This document shows, piece by piece, positions 15,724 through 24,159 of a stretch of DNA of 64,000 bases; positions within the stretch are counted from its first letter, which is position 1; each line of letters starts with the position of its first letter. The translations under genes were made by a program, and so were the position numbers. The stretch comes from Kribbella voronezhensis (lineage in GTDB: Bacteria > Actinomycetota > Actinomycetes > Propionibacteriales > Kribbellaceae). The notes under the pieces were generated by a model, which was not told where the DNA came from, ran no database searches, and saw nothing but the letters and a program-made list of their open reading frames with translations. The stretch lies in the NCBI RefSeq assembly GCF_004365175.1, contig NZ_SOCE01000002.1:1488001-1552000 (forward strand), read 5' to 3'.

Positions 15724-15803
15724 AAACTTATGCAAATTTTACTCACCCGGCCGCGCCGTGCCTGAATGGAGAGGTCAGCGACAGCCGAACGAGGGTGACC
15801 ACG

Positions 15804-17444
15804 ATGGCCGATCGGCAACTCCCCGCCGCAGTGCAATGGGCCGACGACCGGGTGGGGATCGCGAAGCTCGGCCGGAAGAACCTGCGCAAGGTCTTTCCGG
15901 ATCACTGGTCGTTCATGCTCGGCGAGATCGCGCTCTACAGCTTCGTCATCCTGATCCTGACCGGGGTCTTCCTCACTTTGTGGTTCAAGCCGTCGATGGG
16001 CGAGGTCGAGTACCAGGGCTCCTACAGCCTGCTCAAAGGGCTGCACATGTCCGAGGCGTACGAGTCCACGCTGCGGATCTCGTTCGACATCCGCGGCGGC
16101 CTGCTGATGCGGCAGATCCACCACTGGGCGGCCGTGTTGTTCGTCGCGGCGATGAGCGTTCACCTGTTGCGGATCTTCTTCACCGGCGCGTTCCGCAAGC
16201 CGCGCGAACTCAACTGGCTGATCGGAATCGTGATGCTGTTCCTCGGCATCATCGAGGGTTTCATCGGCTACGGCCTGCCCGACGACCTGCTCTCCGGCAC
16301 CGGGCTGCGGATCACCGAAGGGCTGGTCCTGGCCGCACCCGTCGTCGGCACCTATCTGTCGTTCTTCATCTTCGGCGGCGAGTTCCCCGGTGACGAGTTC
16401 GTCTCGCGCTTCTACACCGTGCACGTCCTGCTGATCCCGGGGATCCTGCTCGGGCTGATCACGGTCCATCTGATCCTGGTGATCTACCACAAACACACCC
16501 AGTTCCCCGGGCCTGGGCGGACCGAGAAGAACGTGGTCGGCTACCCGCTGATGCCGGTGTACATCGCCAAGGCGGGCGGTTTCTTCTTCGTCGTCTTCGG
16601 CGTGCTGGCCATGATGGGCGCTCTGCTGCAGATCAACCCGGTGTGGCTCTACGGTCCGTACAACCCGGCCGAGGTCACCGCCGGATCGCAGCCCGACTGG
16701 TACATGGCCTGGCTCGACGGCGCCGTTCGGCTCATGCCCGGTGTCGAGTCCCACTTCCTGGGCGTCACGATCAGCTGGAACGTCGTCGTACCGGCGTTGC
16801 TGATGCCGCCACTGTTCATCGGGTTCGTCGCGTTGTACCCGTTCCTCGAGCAGTTCGTCACGGGTGACAAGCGGGAGCATCATCTGCTCGACCGGCCGCG
16901 CGACGTTCCGACCCGGACCGGGATCGGCGTCGCGGTCATCACCTTCTACGGCGTGCTGTGGCTGAACAGCGGCAACGACCTGGTCGCGACCAACTTCCAC
17001 TTGTCGATCAACGCGATCACCTGGGTCTGCCGGGTGTTGATCATCGCCGGTCCGGTGATCGCGTTCTGGATCACGCGCCGGATCGCGATCTCACTGCAAC
17101 GCGCCGACCGCGAGCGGCTGCTGCACGGTCTGGAGACCGGCGTGATCGTCCGCCTGCCGAGCGGTGAGTACGTCGAGAGGCACGCGCCGATCTCGAAGTA
17201 CGAGGCCTACACGCTCACCGCCCGAGAACGTCGTACGCCGATCGAGCCCGCGCCGGCCACCGACAGCAACGGCATACCTGCGCCGCGTCGCCGGCGGGAG
17301 CGGATCCGGGCCTGGCTCTCGTCCTTCTACTACTCGGACGACATCCAGAAGCCCACCAGCACCGAGCTCGAGACCGCAAGCCGGCACAGTGAACCGGCCG
17401 GCCGATTGGGCCCGGGTACTGGAGGTCCTGACTCGTCGGCGTGA
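15804..17444 (+). CDS. qcrB: cytochrome b subunit of a bc-type complex, stand-alone
   Basis: This 546-residue membrane protein is of the actinobacterial QcrB type. Haem ligands lie in RQIHHWAAVLFVAAMSVHLL and in RFYTVHVLLIPGILLGLI followed by TVHLIL. The quinol-oxidation-site motif appears as SQPDWYMAW (PDWY, as in other actinobacteria). About eight to nine helices precede a long hydrophilic tail from residue 420. The ATG at 15804 lies 9 bp after GAGGG. No qcrA (Rieske) or qcrC (cytochrome cc) is adjacent, unlike the usual ctaE-qcrCAB order, so this is probably a second copy. Confidence 0.92.
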   Translation: MADRQLPAAVQWADDRVGIAKLGRKNLRKVFPDHWSFMLGEIALYSFVILILTGVFLTLWFKPSMGEVEYQGSYSLLKGLHMSEAYESTLRISFDIRGGLLMRQIHHWAAVLFVAAMSVHLLRIFFTGAFRKPRELNWLIGIVMLFLGIIEGFIGYGLPDDLLSGTGLRITEGLVLAAPVVGTYLSFFIFGGEFPGDEFVSRFYTVHVLLIPGILLGLITVHLILVIYHKHTQFPGPGRTEKNVVGYPLMPVYIAKAGGFFFVVFGVLAMMGALLQINPVWLYGPYNPAEVTAGSQPDWYMAWLDGAVRLMPGVESHFLGVTISWNVVVPALLMPPLFIGFVALYPFLEQFVTGDKREHHLLDRPRDVPTRTGIGVAVITFYGVLWLNSGNDLVATNFHLSINAITWVCRVLIIAGPVIAFWITRRIAISLQRADRERLLHGLETGVIVRLPSGEYVERHAPISKYEAYTLTARERRTPIEPAPATDSNGIPAPRRRRERIRAWLSSFYYSDDIQKPTSTELETASRHSEPAGRLGPGTGGPDSSA

Positions 17445-17486
17445 CCCGCATGCCGACTCCGACAGCAAAGCGGAGGGCAGACGGCA

Positions 17487-19040
17487 ATGGCCGACGCAGT
17501 CGTCATCGGTGCCGGCCCGAACGGACTCGTCGCGGCGAACCAGCTGGTCGACGCCGGCTGGGACGTCGTGCTCCTCGAGGCCAACGACGCCATCGGCGGT
17601 GCCGTGCGGAGCTCGCGGGAGGTGGCGGACTCGTATGTGCACGACACCTTCAGCTCGTTCTACCCGCTGGCCGCGGTCTCCCCCACGATCCGGGCGCTCG
17701 ACCTCGGGAGCTACGGACTGGAGTGGTCCAATCCGCCGGCGCCCGTCGGCAACCCGCTGAGCGACGGCGGCTGGGCACTCGTGCATCCCGACCCGGCGGA
17801 CACGGCTGCCGCGCTCGATGCGATGACTCCTGGCGACGGGCAGGCATGGATGGAGCTGTACGCCGACTGGGAGCGGGTCGGCCCCGCCATCATCCAGGCG
17901 CTACTGACTCCGTTCCCGCCGGTGCGCGCCGGTGTCGACCTGGTGCGCCACCTCCTTGGTGACAGAGCTCTGAAGCGCCTGCAGCTGCTTGTGGCACCTG
18001 TTCGGTCGGTGGTCGACAGCCGCTTCCGTGGCGACGCGGCCAAGTTGCTGCTGGCAACCAATTCGCAGCACGCCGACATTCCTCCGACCGGCTGGGGCTC
18101 TGGGCTGATGGGCTGGCTGCTGGTGATGATCGCGCAGCAGTACGGCTATCCGGTACCTCGGGGTGGCGCGGGCCGGCTGAGCCAGGCGCTGGCCGACCGC
18201 TTCACCGCCCGAGGCGGCTCGATCGTCTGCGACGCCAGGGCGGATCGCATCGTCGTCCGCGACGGCCGGGCGATCGCGGTACGGACGGCCGACGGCACGG
18301 AGTACGCCGCGAAGCGCGCCGTACTCGCGGATGTGTCGGCACCGGCTTTGTACGGCGCGCTCATCCCGCCGGAAGAGCTGCCGCGGCGGACGAGAGAACG
18401 GCTCAGGTTCTTCCAGTGGGATCCCGGGACCGTCAAGGTCGACTGGGCCCTGGACGCGCCGATTCCGTGGCGCGACAAGCCGGACCTGGCGCCGGGCACT
18501 GTCCACGTCGCCGACTCGGTCGACGATCTGCGACGGTGCGCTGCGCAGATCGCTGCTGGAGCGATCCCCGACAATCCGTTCCTGCTGATGGGGCAGATGA
18601 CGACTGCCGACCCGACCCGCTCCCCCGTCGGCACCGAGTCGGTCTGGGCCTACACGCACGTACCGCAACAGGTCCGCGCTGATGCCGGTGGAACCATCCG
18701 CGGCCAGTGGGACGGGGCTGACACCGAACGGATCGCCGAACGCATCGAGGCGCGGATCGAGCGCTACGCTCCCGGCTTCACCGACCACATCACAGCGCGC
18801 CGCGTCCTGACGCCGCCCGAACTCGAGCGACGCGATGCCAACCTGGTCGGCGGCGCGGTGAACGGTGGAACCTCGAGACTCCGGCAGGAACTGGTCCTGC
18901 GGCCGATGCCGGGGCTGGGTCGCGCGGAGACCGTGATCAAGTCGCTCTATCTAGCCTCTGCCTCGGCCCACCCTGGCGGCGGTGTGCACGGTGCTTGCGG
19001 CTCGAACGCCGCTCGGGCCGCGCTCCTCCACGCTCGCTGA
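17487..19040 (+). CDS. FAD-dependent oxidoreductase, phytoene-desaturase-like
   Basis: This 517-residue flavoprotein begins ADAVVIGAGPNGLVAANQL, the dinucleotide-binding GxGxxG, and has a family-typical C-terminal block ASASAHPGGGVHGACGSNAA, the second FAD contact. It fits the NAD(P)/FAD-dependent amine-oxidase/phytoene-dehydrogenase group. No phytoene synthase or other carotenoid gene is nearby, so carotenoid desaturation is not supported. A good GGAGG lies 10 bp before the ATG. It follows qcrB after 42 bp and may share its transcript. Confidence 0.85.
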   Translation: MADAVVIGAGPNGLVAANQLVDAGWDVVLLEANDAIGGAVRSSREVADSYVHDTFSSFYPLAAVSPTIRALDLGSYGLEWSNPPAPVGNPLSDGGWALVHPDPADTAAALDAMTPGDGQAWMELYADWERVGPAIIQALLTPFPPVRAGVDLVRHLLGDRALKRLQLLVAPVRSVVDSRFRGDAAKLLLATNSQHADIPPTGWGSGLMGWLLVMIAQQYGYPVPRGGAGRLSQALADRFTARGGSIVCDARADRIVVRDGRAIAVRTADGTEYAAKRAVLADVSAPALYGALIPPEELPRRTRERLRFFQWDPGTVKVDWALDAPIPWRDKPDLAPGTVHVADSVDDLRRCAAQIAAGAIPDNPFLLMGQMTTADPTRSPVGTESVWAYTHVPQQVRADAGGTIRGQWDGADTERIAERIEARIERYAPGFTDHITARRVLTPPELERRDANLVGGAVNGGTSRLRQELVLRPMPGLGRAETVIKSLYLASASAHPGGGVHGACGSNAARAALLHAR

Positions 19041-19086
19041 GGCCCGGGGTGGCGTCCTCATTGCCGGACGTGGTTGGCCGGCCGAA

Positions 19087-19563
19087 TTACATCATCGAGC
19101 CGTCTTCGCCGGGGTGGGTCTGGTGCAGTCCCGCCCGGGACTCCGCGAGGTAGGCGAGCCGCCGGAGCGTCTCGGTGTTGCGCCAGTGCAGGATCGGGTC
19201 GTACAACCGGTCCGGGATGATGTTCGCCGGGCCTTCGACCGGGTGCTCGCGCATCGTCACCACGCACCCCTCGGGCCGCGGGCTGGTGGTGAACTCGACC
19301 CGCCCGGCACCGGCCGGCCAGACCCGCACCTTGATCACCAGCCGCTCGTTCGGCTCGTACTCCTCCACGGTGGTCACGTCGTTCAGCAACAGCGGCCATG
19401 ACCCGACCGAGTGATGAATGCTGGTCCCGGGCTGCGGGAAGCCCTTGTCGACAGACCGGATCCGCGCCGCACCGACCACCCACGCGGCGTACCCCCAACC
19501 GTCGGCCAGTACTGCGAACACGTCCGCCGGTGTAGCCCGTACCACCCATTCGTTTTCGCTCAT
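19087..19563 (-). CDS. SRPBCC-fold lipid/ligand-binding protein
   Basis: This 158-residue protein has the START/Bet v1-like helix-grip fold: MSENEWVVRATPADVFAVLA at the N-terminus, TSIHHSVGSWPLLLNDVTTV, and a helical C-terminus ending in HPGEDGSMM. Proteins of this type carry hydrophobic ligands or act as cyclases. Specific function is unknown. It is convergent with the flavoprotein gene and lies 20 bp downstream of the GNAT gene on the same strand, so the two are likely in one operon. Confidence 0.75.
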   Translation of the reverse strand: MSENEWVVRATPADVFAVLADGWGYAAWVVGAARIRSVDKGFPQPGTSIHHSVGSWPLLLNDVTTVEEYEPNERLVIKVRVWPAGAGRVEFTTSPRPEGCVVTMREHPVEGPANIIPDRLYDPILHWRNTETLRRLAYLAESRAGLHQTHPGEDGSMM

Positions 19564-19582
19564 GGGCGCCCTGTACCCACCG

Positions 19583-20179
19583 TCAATCCGGCTCGACGGT
19601 GCGGGTCACGACCCAGCGGTGCGGGGAGATCGGGCGCGTCCGGGTGAACCCGTGCTTCTCGAAAGCGGCCATCGGTCCGGTGTGCAGGAACGATCCCGAC
19701 ACCTTGCGGTCGTCGGTCTCCTCTGGATAGCCCTCGACCGTACCGCCGCCCAGGCGCGCGATCTCGGCCAGCGCTCCCCCGAGAGCAGCATCCGCCACCC
19801 CACGGCCGCGCAGTCCCTTACCGGTGAAGAAACAGGTGATCCGCCAGTCCGGCAGAGCGACCAGGCCCTTCTCGTACAGCCGGCGGCTCTTCACCTCCGG
19901 CACCTCCTCCGGGCTGCCGAACTGACACCAGCCCAGGCAGTCGTCGCCGGCGAACACGAGCGCGTTGTGCGTGCGCCCCTCGTGCACGCGCTGTTCCTTC
20001 TCGCTGCGGTTCTCGGCCGCCGTACGCCCCTTGCCGAGCTTCACGTGAAAGCCCATACACCAGCACCCGCCCCAGACGCCGTTGTTCGCCTCCACCAGCC
20101 GCGCGAACGCCGGCCAGGTCTCGTCCGTCAACAGCCGAACAGAGAGCTCCGTCTCCCCTGCGCCACCCATGACCACCAT
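19583..20179 (-). CDS. GNAT-family acetyltransferase
   Basis: This 198-residue protein carries a GNAT-like core: CFFTGKGLRGRGVADAALGG is the acetyl-CoA loop (R/Q-x-x-G-x-G/A), and GFTRTRPISPHRWVVTRTV ends the fold. The N-terminal half has a cluster NNGVWGGCWCMGFHVKLGKG seen in a subgroup of actinobacterial GNATs. The start at 20179 is chosen for GGAAG 6 bp upstream. The open frame further upstream has no codon support. The acetyl acceptor is unknown. Confidence 0.75.
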   Translation of the reverse strand: MVVMGGAGETELSVRLLTDETWPAFARLVEANNGVWGGCWCMGFHVKLGKGRTAAENRSEKEQRVHEGRTHNALVFAGDDCLGWCQFGSPEEVPEVKSRRLYEKGLVALPDWRITCFFTGKGLRGRGVADAALGGALAEIARLGGGTVEGYPEETDDRKVSGSFLHTGPMAAFEKHGFTRTRPISPHRWVVTRTVEPD

Positions 20180-20298
20180 GTCATCACGCTTCCGCCGATC
20201 TGTCCCGCAAGGAACCGCCTGCACCTCAGGGGCTCGCCGGATCCTTGGGCGGAGCGCAGAATGAGGTGGGGTGTTCGAGCGTGCGCCGAGGGGGAGCA

Positions 20299-22941
20299 AT
20301 GCGCAGCATCTATCAGTCCTGGCTGCCACCGCAGCTGATGGCACCGGATTTGTTCGAGATGCTGTCGGCCGACGGGCAGATCTATGGCGTCTGCACCGAC
20401 TGCGGCTGGGAGCACCGCGTCCAACTCGTCGGCAACTACACGGCCGGCGCCGTCCACGAAACGCTGCGCCGACGGTGTGAGCAATGCGGCGGGGAGCAGG
20501 GGCTGGTCGTCGCCCCGCATCGACTCCGGGTCCGGGCAGAGTGCCGGGACTGCAACTCGTCGTCCTGGCTGGACATCGAGCCCGACCTGGCTCGCATCCC
20601 GTGTCCGGTCTGCTCGTCGATGCGCCTCACGCCTCGCGAGGAGTCGGTCGATCCGCCTTTCCCGGCAGAGTTCGGGGAGGCGGGAACACCGGTCTACATC
20701 CTGCGCGACGACGGCCCCTACGTCTGGGGCCGCTCAGGCGGAACCGACGCCCAGCGGCTGATGACCGAGGCCCAGGCGGCCGACCTGCTGCCCGATCCCC
20801 ATCGCTACCGGTTCCTGCTGATCAAACTCGCCCTGCGCCTCAAGATGACCAGCCACTACGACGACGAGGGACGGTATCTGATCACACAGGTCGCCGCGAA
20901 CCTCTGCCAGGACTATCTGCGCGCGACCGGAGAGCTGGAGATCGGCCTGCTCGGCCTCAAACTGTTCGGCGAACTGATCTCCCTCGCACCCGACGACCTG
21001 AACCAGGCGATCGCGCAGCACAGTTACGCGATGGGTGCTTACAGCCTGCTCGTGCGATGGCCGGAGGCCTATCTGGAAAGGCTTGCCGAGCGCCCGGGTC
21101 TGCGCAAGGGCGCGATCGAGCTCGCGCAGGACGCGGAGCAGGTCCTTGCCGGGTATCTCCCCCAGGCTCCGGAGCAGTTGGGGGCGCACCTCGCTCGAGT
21201 CCGCTTCGTGATCGGCGACCTGCTCCGGGTCGGCGATTCCGATGACGAGCAGCGCAGATCAGCGCTGCCCTACTTCGATGCCGCCCTGTCGGATCCCTGG
21301 GTCGGGCAGCACCTGGCCTACGGCGTCGCCGAGTCCCGGGCCCACACCATCATGACGCTCACCGAGCCGGGCGACGAACTGATCCAGCAGGCGGCCGACG
21401 ATCTGCACAAGGTGCTCAGCACCGGCGGCAGCGACGCCGCCTACCGGACCCGCTGGCGGTCGTCGTTCCACCTCGCACAACTGATCCTCTGGTACGCCCA
21501 CGACCGGGTCGCCGCACTGAACCAGCTGCAGGAGGCCGCGGCACTGGCCAGGCAACAGTTCTCGGCGTTCTCCGACGAACGGCAACTCGTCTATCAGGCC
21601 GAACAGTTCGTCGAGGTCTTCGAGTTGCTGGCCACTCTGTACGCCGACTTCGGCTGGAACGACGAGGCGTTGTCGGCGGTCGAGCTCGCCCGCGGCTCGG
21701 CGATCCGCCTGTACTCCATGCCGGCCGCGGACCGCGCGGCGCAGCTGGACGAGATCGAGGCGCGCCGGCTGGAGGATCTGTGGCCGGCAGCGCTGAAGGA
21801 CAGCGAGTTCCCGTCGCTGCTCGAGCGAGTGTCGCACCGGGATCTGGAGGCCGACTTCGAGCAGAACCCGATCGGCCCACCGATGAAGGCGCTCCTGAGC
21901 GCTCATGCCGACGTACCGACCGCTTTCCTGTCGCTGTTCGTCAGCAAGTTCGACCTCGGTGATCCGGTGGCCGGTGCGCTGCTCTGCTACCTGTCAGGCC
22001 CTGACGAGTGGGAGAACAAGCGGCACCTGTGGCGCGTGCCCGCCGCCGACCTGGCGAGACTCAACGAGCAGCGATACTTCGACCCTGGCCCGTTCCGGGA
22101 TCGCCTGCTGCGATCGGCCGGTACGTCGGCCGCGCAACTGCTGCTCGAACCACTCGCCGGGCTGCTCGAGGAATCCGGCGCCGAACGAGTCATCCTCAGC
22201 CTTCCCGGCAAACTGGCCAGGCTCCCGGTCGAGGCACTCGCCTCGATCTCCGGAACCGGGCCCTCGTTGGGCTTCACCTATCTGCCATCGGTCCGCTTCG
22301 GCGCCGACCTCGTCCAGGTCGCGCGTCCAGGTGACCGGGATCTGCGCTCTGCCCGGGTCCTCGCGCTCGGGTACGACGGCGAGGACATCCCTGCCCAGAA
22401 CGCGGAACTGGCAAGCCTGCAAGAGATCTGGGGCGACCAGCTCACCGTCGTACCAGGTCCGGAATGCTCGAAGGAGTCCGTACTGCGCGCGCTGGCCGAG
22501 CCGTTCGACATCGTCCACGCCGTCTGTCACGGGACGTTCGCCGAAACCAGCCCACTGGATTCCGCACTCCACTTCACTGCCGACCGGTACAACTCAGCCC
22601 GGTCCGTGTCCGCGCGTGACCTGCTGCTGAGGACCCGGTTGGCCGGGCGTCCCCTGGTCATCCTGTCCGCCTGCTCGTCGGTGGTGACGGCCGACCACCG
22701 GACGAACTCCTTCGACGGCCTGGCCGGCAGCCTGTTCCGCTGTGGCGCCCGCGCGATCGTCGGCAGCCGCTGGCCGGTGGACGACCGGGCGGCGGCCGTC
22801 CTGATGGCGATCTTCCACCGACTGCTGCGCACGACCGTGGACAGCCCTGATGTGAGCCTCCGGGCCGCGTGCCGGCAACTGCGCGAAGACGGCTGCCGGG
22901 CCGAGGACTGGGCCGCGTTCGGGTACTACGGCGTGATCTGA
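20299..22941 (+). CDS. CHAT-domain caspase-like protease with N-terminal zinc ribbons
   Basis: This 880-residue protein has three visible regions. Residues 28-110 hold two CxxC...CxxC zinc ribbons (Cys32/35/60/63 and Cys82/85/102/105). Residues 110 to about 640 are helical and repeat-like, probably a TPR-type scaffold. The C-terminal CHAT protease has the dyad His744 (DIVHAVCHGTF) and Cys792 (LVILSACSSVV), plus the family-typical GARAIVGSRWPVDD. CHAT proteases act in defence and regulated cell death, usually by cleaving a partner. The ATG at 20299 follows GGGGGAG. The next gene, 34 bp on, encodes a small membrane-anchored protein and is the likely partner. Confidence 0.88.
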   Translation: MRSIYQSWLPPQLMAPDLFEMLSADGQIYGVCTDCGWEHRVQLVGNYTAGAVHETLRRRCEQCGGEQGLVVAPHRLRVRAECRDCNSSSWLDIEPDLARIPCPVCSSMRLTPREESVDPPFPAEFGEAGTPVYILRDDGPYVWGRSGGTDAQRLMTEAQAADLLPDPHRYRFLLIKLALRLKMTSHYDDEGRYLITQVAANLCQDYLRATGELEIGLLGLKLFGELISLAPDDLNQAIAQHSYAMGAYSLLVRWPEAYLERLAERPGLRKGAIELAQDAEQVLAGYLPQAPEQLGAHLARVRFVIGDLLRVGDSDDEQRRSALPYFDAALSDPWVGQHLAYGVAESRAHTIMTLTEPGDELIQQAADDLHKVLSTGGSDAAYRTRWRSSFHLAQLILWYAHDRVAALNQLQEAAALARQQFSAFSDERQLVYQAEQFVEVFELLATLYADFGWNDEALSAVELARGSAIRLYSMPAADRAAQLDEIEARRLEDLWPAALKDSEFPSLLERVSHRDLEADFEQNPIGPPMKALLSAHADVPTAFLSLFVSKFDLGDPVAGALLCYLSGPDEWENKRHLWRVPAADLARLNEQRYFDPGPFRDRLLRSAGTSAAQLLLEPLAGLLEESGAERVILSLPGKLARLPVEALASISGTGPSLGFTYLPSVRFGADLVQVARPGDRDLRSARVLALGYDGEDIPAQNAELASLQEIWGDQLTVVPGPECSKESVLRALAEPFDIVHAVCHGTFAETSPLDSALHFTADRYNSARSVSARDLLLRTRLAGRPLVILSACSSVVTADHRTNSFDGLAGSLFRCGARAIVGSRWPVDDRAAAVLMAIFHRLLRTTVDSPDVSLRAACRQLREDGCRAEDWAAFGYYGVI

Positions 22942-22975
22942 CCGATGACACAACGAACTGGAAGGTGGCTGGGCG

Positions 22976-23287
22976 ATGGCTGACGAGGTGACGTTGGAGA
23001 TCGAGATCGACACGACGGACGAGGCGACCGTCCGGGCGATCGAGCAAGCGCTGGCGGAGGTCGAACCGCAACGCTGGGACCAGACCCGCGAAGTGGTCAC
23101 CATCCTCACGATCGCGGCGTCCGCGGTGGCGCTCGTCAACGCGCTTCTCGACCTCAAGAAGCGCCTCAGCAAACCGGACACGCCGGCACCCACGATCGTC
23201 ATCAAGAACCTGAACCGACTGGAACTCAACATGTCCGAAGCCACCCCGGAGACCCTCCGCGAGTTGTTGGAGGACTCCACGTCCTAG
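22976..23287 (+). CDS. small single-span protein, EACC1-like partner of the CHAT protease
   Basis: This 103-residue protein has an N-terminal strand-helix unit (DEVTLEIEIDTTDEATVRAI), a hydrophobic helix (VVTILTIAASAVALVNALLD) followed by KKRLSK, and a C-terminal strand-helix (TIVIKNLNRLELNMSEATPE). This layout resembles the 'effector-associated constant component' proteins described next to CHAT, trypsin and other effectors in actinobacterial conflict systems. I base that on general resemblance. It is co-directional with the CHAT gene and GAAGG precedes the ATG, so the two probably form one operon. Confidence 0.65.
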   Translation: MADEVTLEIEIDTTDEATVRAIEQALAEVEPQRWDQTREVVTILTIAASAVALVNALLDLKKRLSKPDTPAPTIVIKNLNRLELNMSEATPETLRELLEDSTS

Positions 23288-23297
23288 ACGCGGATCC

Positions 23298-23319
23298 GTC
23301 GTGCGGCTCGCCGGACGAC
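23298..23319. terminator. hairpin between convergent genes
   Basis: GTCGTGCGG / CCGGACGAC forms a 9-bp stem with one mismatch and a CTCG loop, 10 bp after the small partner gene and before the end of the convergent DedA gene. Confidence 0.45.
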
Positions 23320-23366
23320 GACTCGACCTGCTGATGCTGGGCCGGCGTGGACAGCCGCCTGCCGTG

Positions 23367-23987
23367 TCAACGTCCAGCCAGACGGCGGTGCCGACGGCGA
23401 TAGACGACGACCGTGCTGACGATGGCAGCCACGAAGGCCGCGAGCAGTAACCCGCTGACGAGTCCGAGACTCTGTTCGAGAACGCGGTAAGACGCGCCCG
23501 CCAGATAGCCTCCGCCGGCAACCAGGACAGCCCACACGGCGCCCCCGATGACATTGGCTACGGTGAACGTCATTCGGCGCATCCGGCTCATCCCCGCGAT
23601 GCCTGGAACCAGGGCCCGGAAGGCGGCCGTCCAACGACCGAGCACCACCGCGAACGCGCCCCTACGGGCGATCAACGCGAGGGCACGCTCGATGTGCTCG
23701 GGCCGACGGAGCCTGCGCGGAAGCCGGCCCAACAGGCTCGCACCGAACCGCCGGCCGACCAGGAATCCGACCTGGTCCCCCGCGATCGCGCCGATTCCGG
23801 CTGCCACCATCACCGCCCACAGCGGGAGACCGCCGGCGTGGGCGACCACGCCACCCACGATGACAGCTGTCTCGCCGGGCACCACCAGGCCGAGGAAGGT
23901 CGATGCCTCGAGCGCGGGCAACAGCACGACCACGGTGATGACCAGCCACGCAGGAAGTCCTGCCAGCCAGTCGAAGATCGTGTTCAT
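23367..23987 (-). CDS. DedA/VTT-family membrane protein
   Basis: This 206-residue polytopic protein of the DedA family (implicated in lipid flipping and membrane homeostasis) shows the typical LVVPGETAVIVGGVVA, the reentrant AIAGDQVGFLVGRRFG and GRWTAAFRALVPGIAGMSRM, which is the family's F/GRFxPxxR-like second motif. It ends in a basic tail VVVYRRRHRRLAGR. The ATG at 23987 has no strong ribosome site and the frame continues upstream, so the start is uncertain. It is convergent with the CHAT operon. The 172 bp upstream hold nothing I can identify. Confidence 0.85.
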   Translation of the reverse strand: MNTIFDWLAGLPAWLVITVVVLLPALEASTFLGLVVPGETAVIVGGVVAHAGGLPLWAVMVAAGIGAIAGDQVGFLVGRRFGASLLGRLPRRLRRPEHIERALALIARRGAFAVVLGRWTAAFRALVPGIAGMSRMRRMTFTVANVIGGAVWAVLVAGGGYLAGASYRVLEQSLGLVSGLLLAAFVAAIVSTVVVYRRRHRRLAGR

Positions 23988-24159
23988 CTGCCATGAGCGG
24001 TTGACCGGTACACAGCGCCGCCTCCTGTCTCCCTTCCAGGGTCGTCGCCGAGCAGCCGGCCGGGCAGGGACGGACGTCCCACGCAGTACCGGCGTTGGTC
24101 CTGTTCGCATGGTCACCGCACCGCCACGGACCAGTAGTCGCCACCCCGGGCCATCGGAT

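Noticed and set aside
15462..17000. 512-codon minus-strand frame over qcrB
   Set aside because: Antisense shadow. The plus strand carries intact cytochrome b motifs.
17487..19040. Carotenoid pathway gene
   Set aside because: The flavoprotein resembles phytoene desaturases, but no crtB, crtE or other carotenoid gene is nearby, so only the broad family was called.
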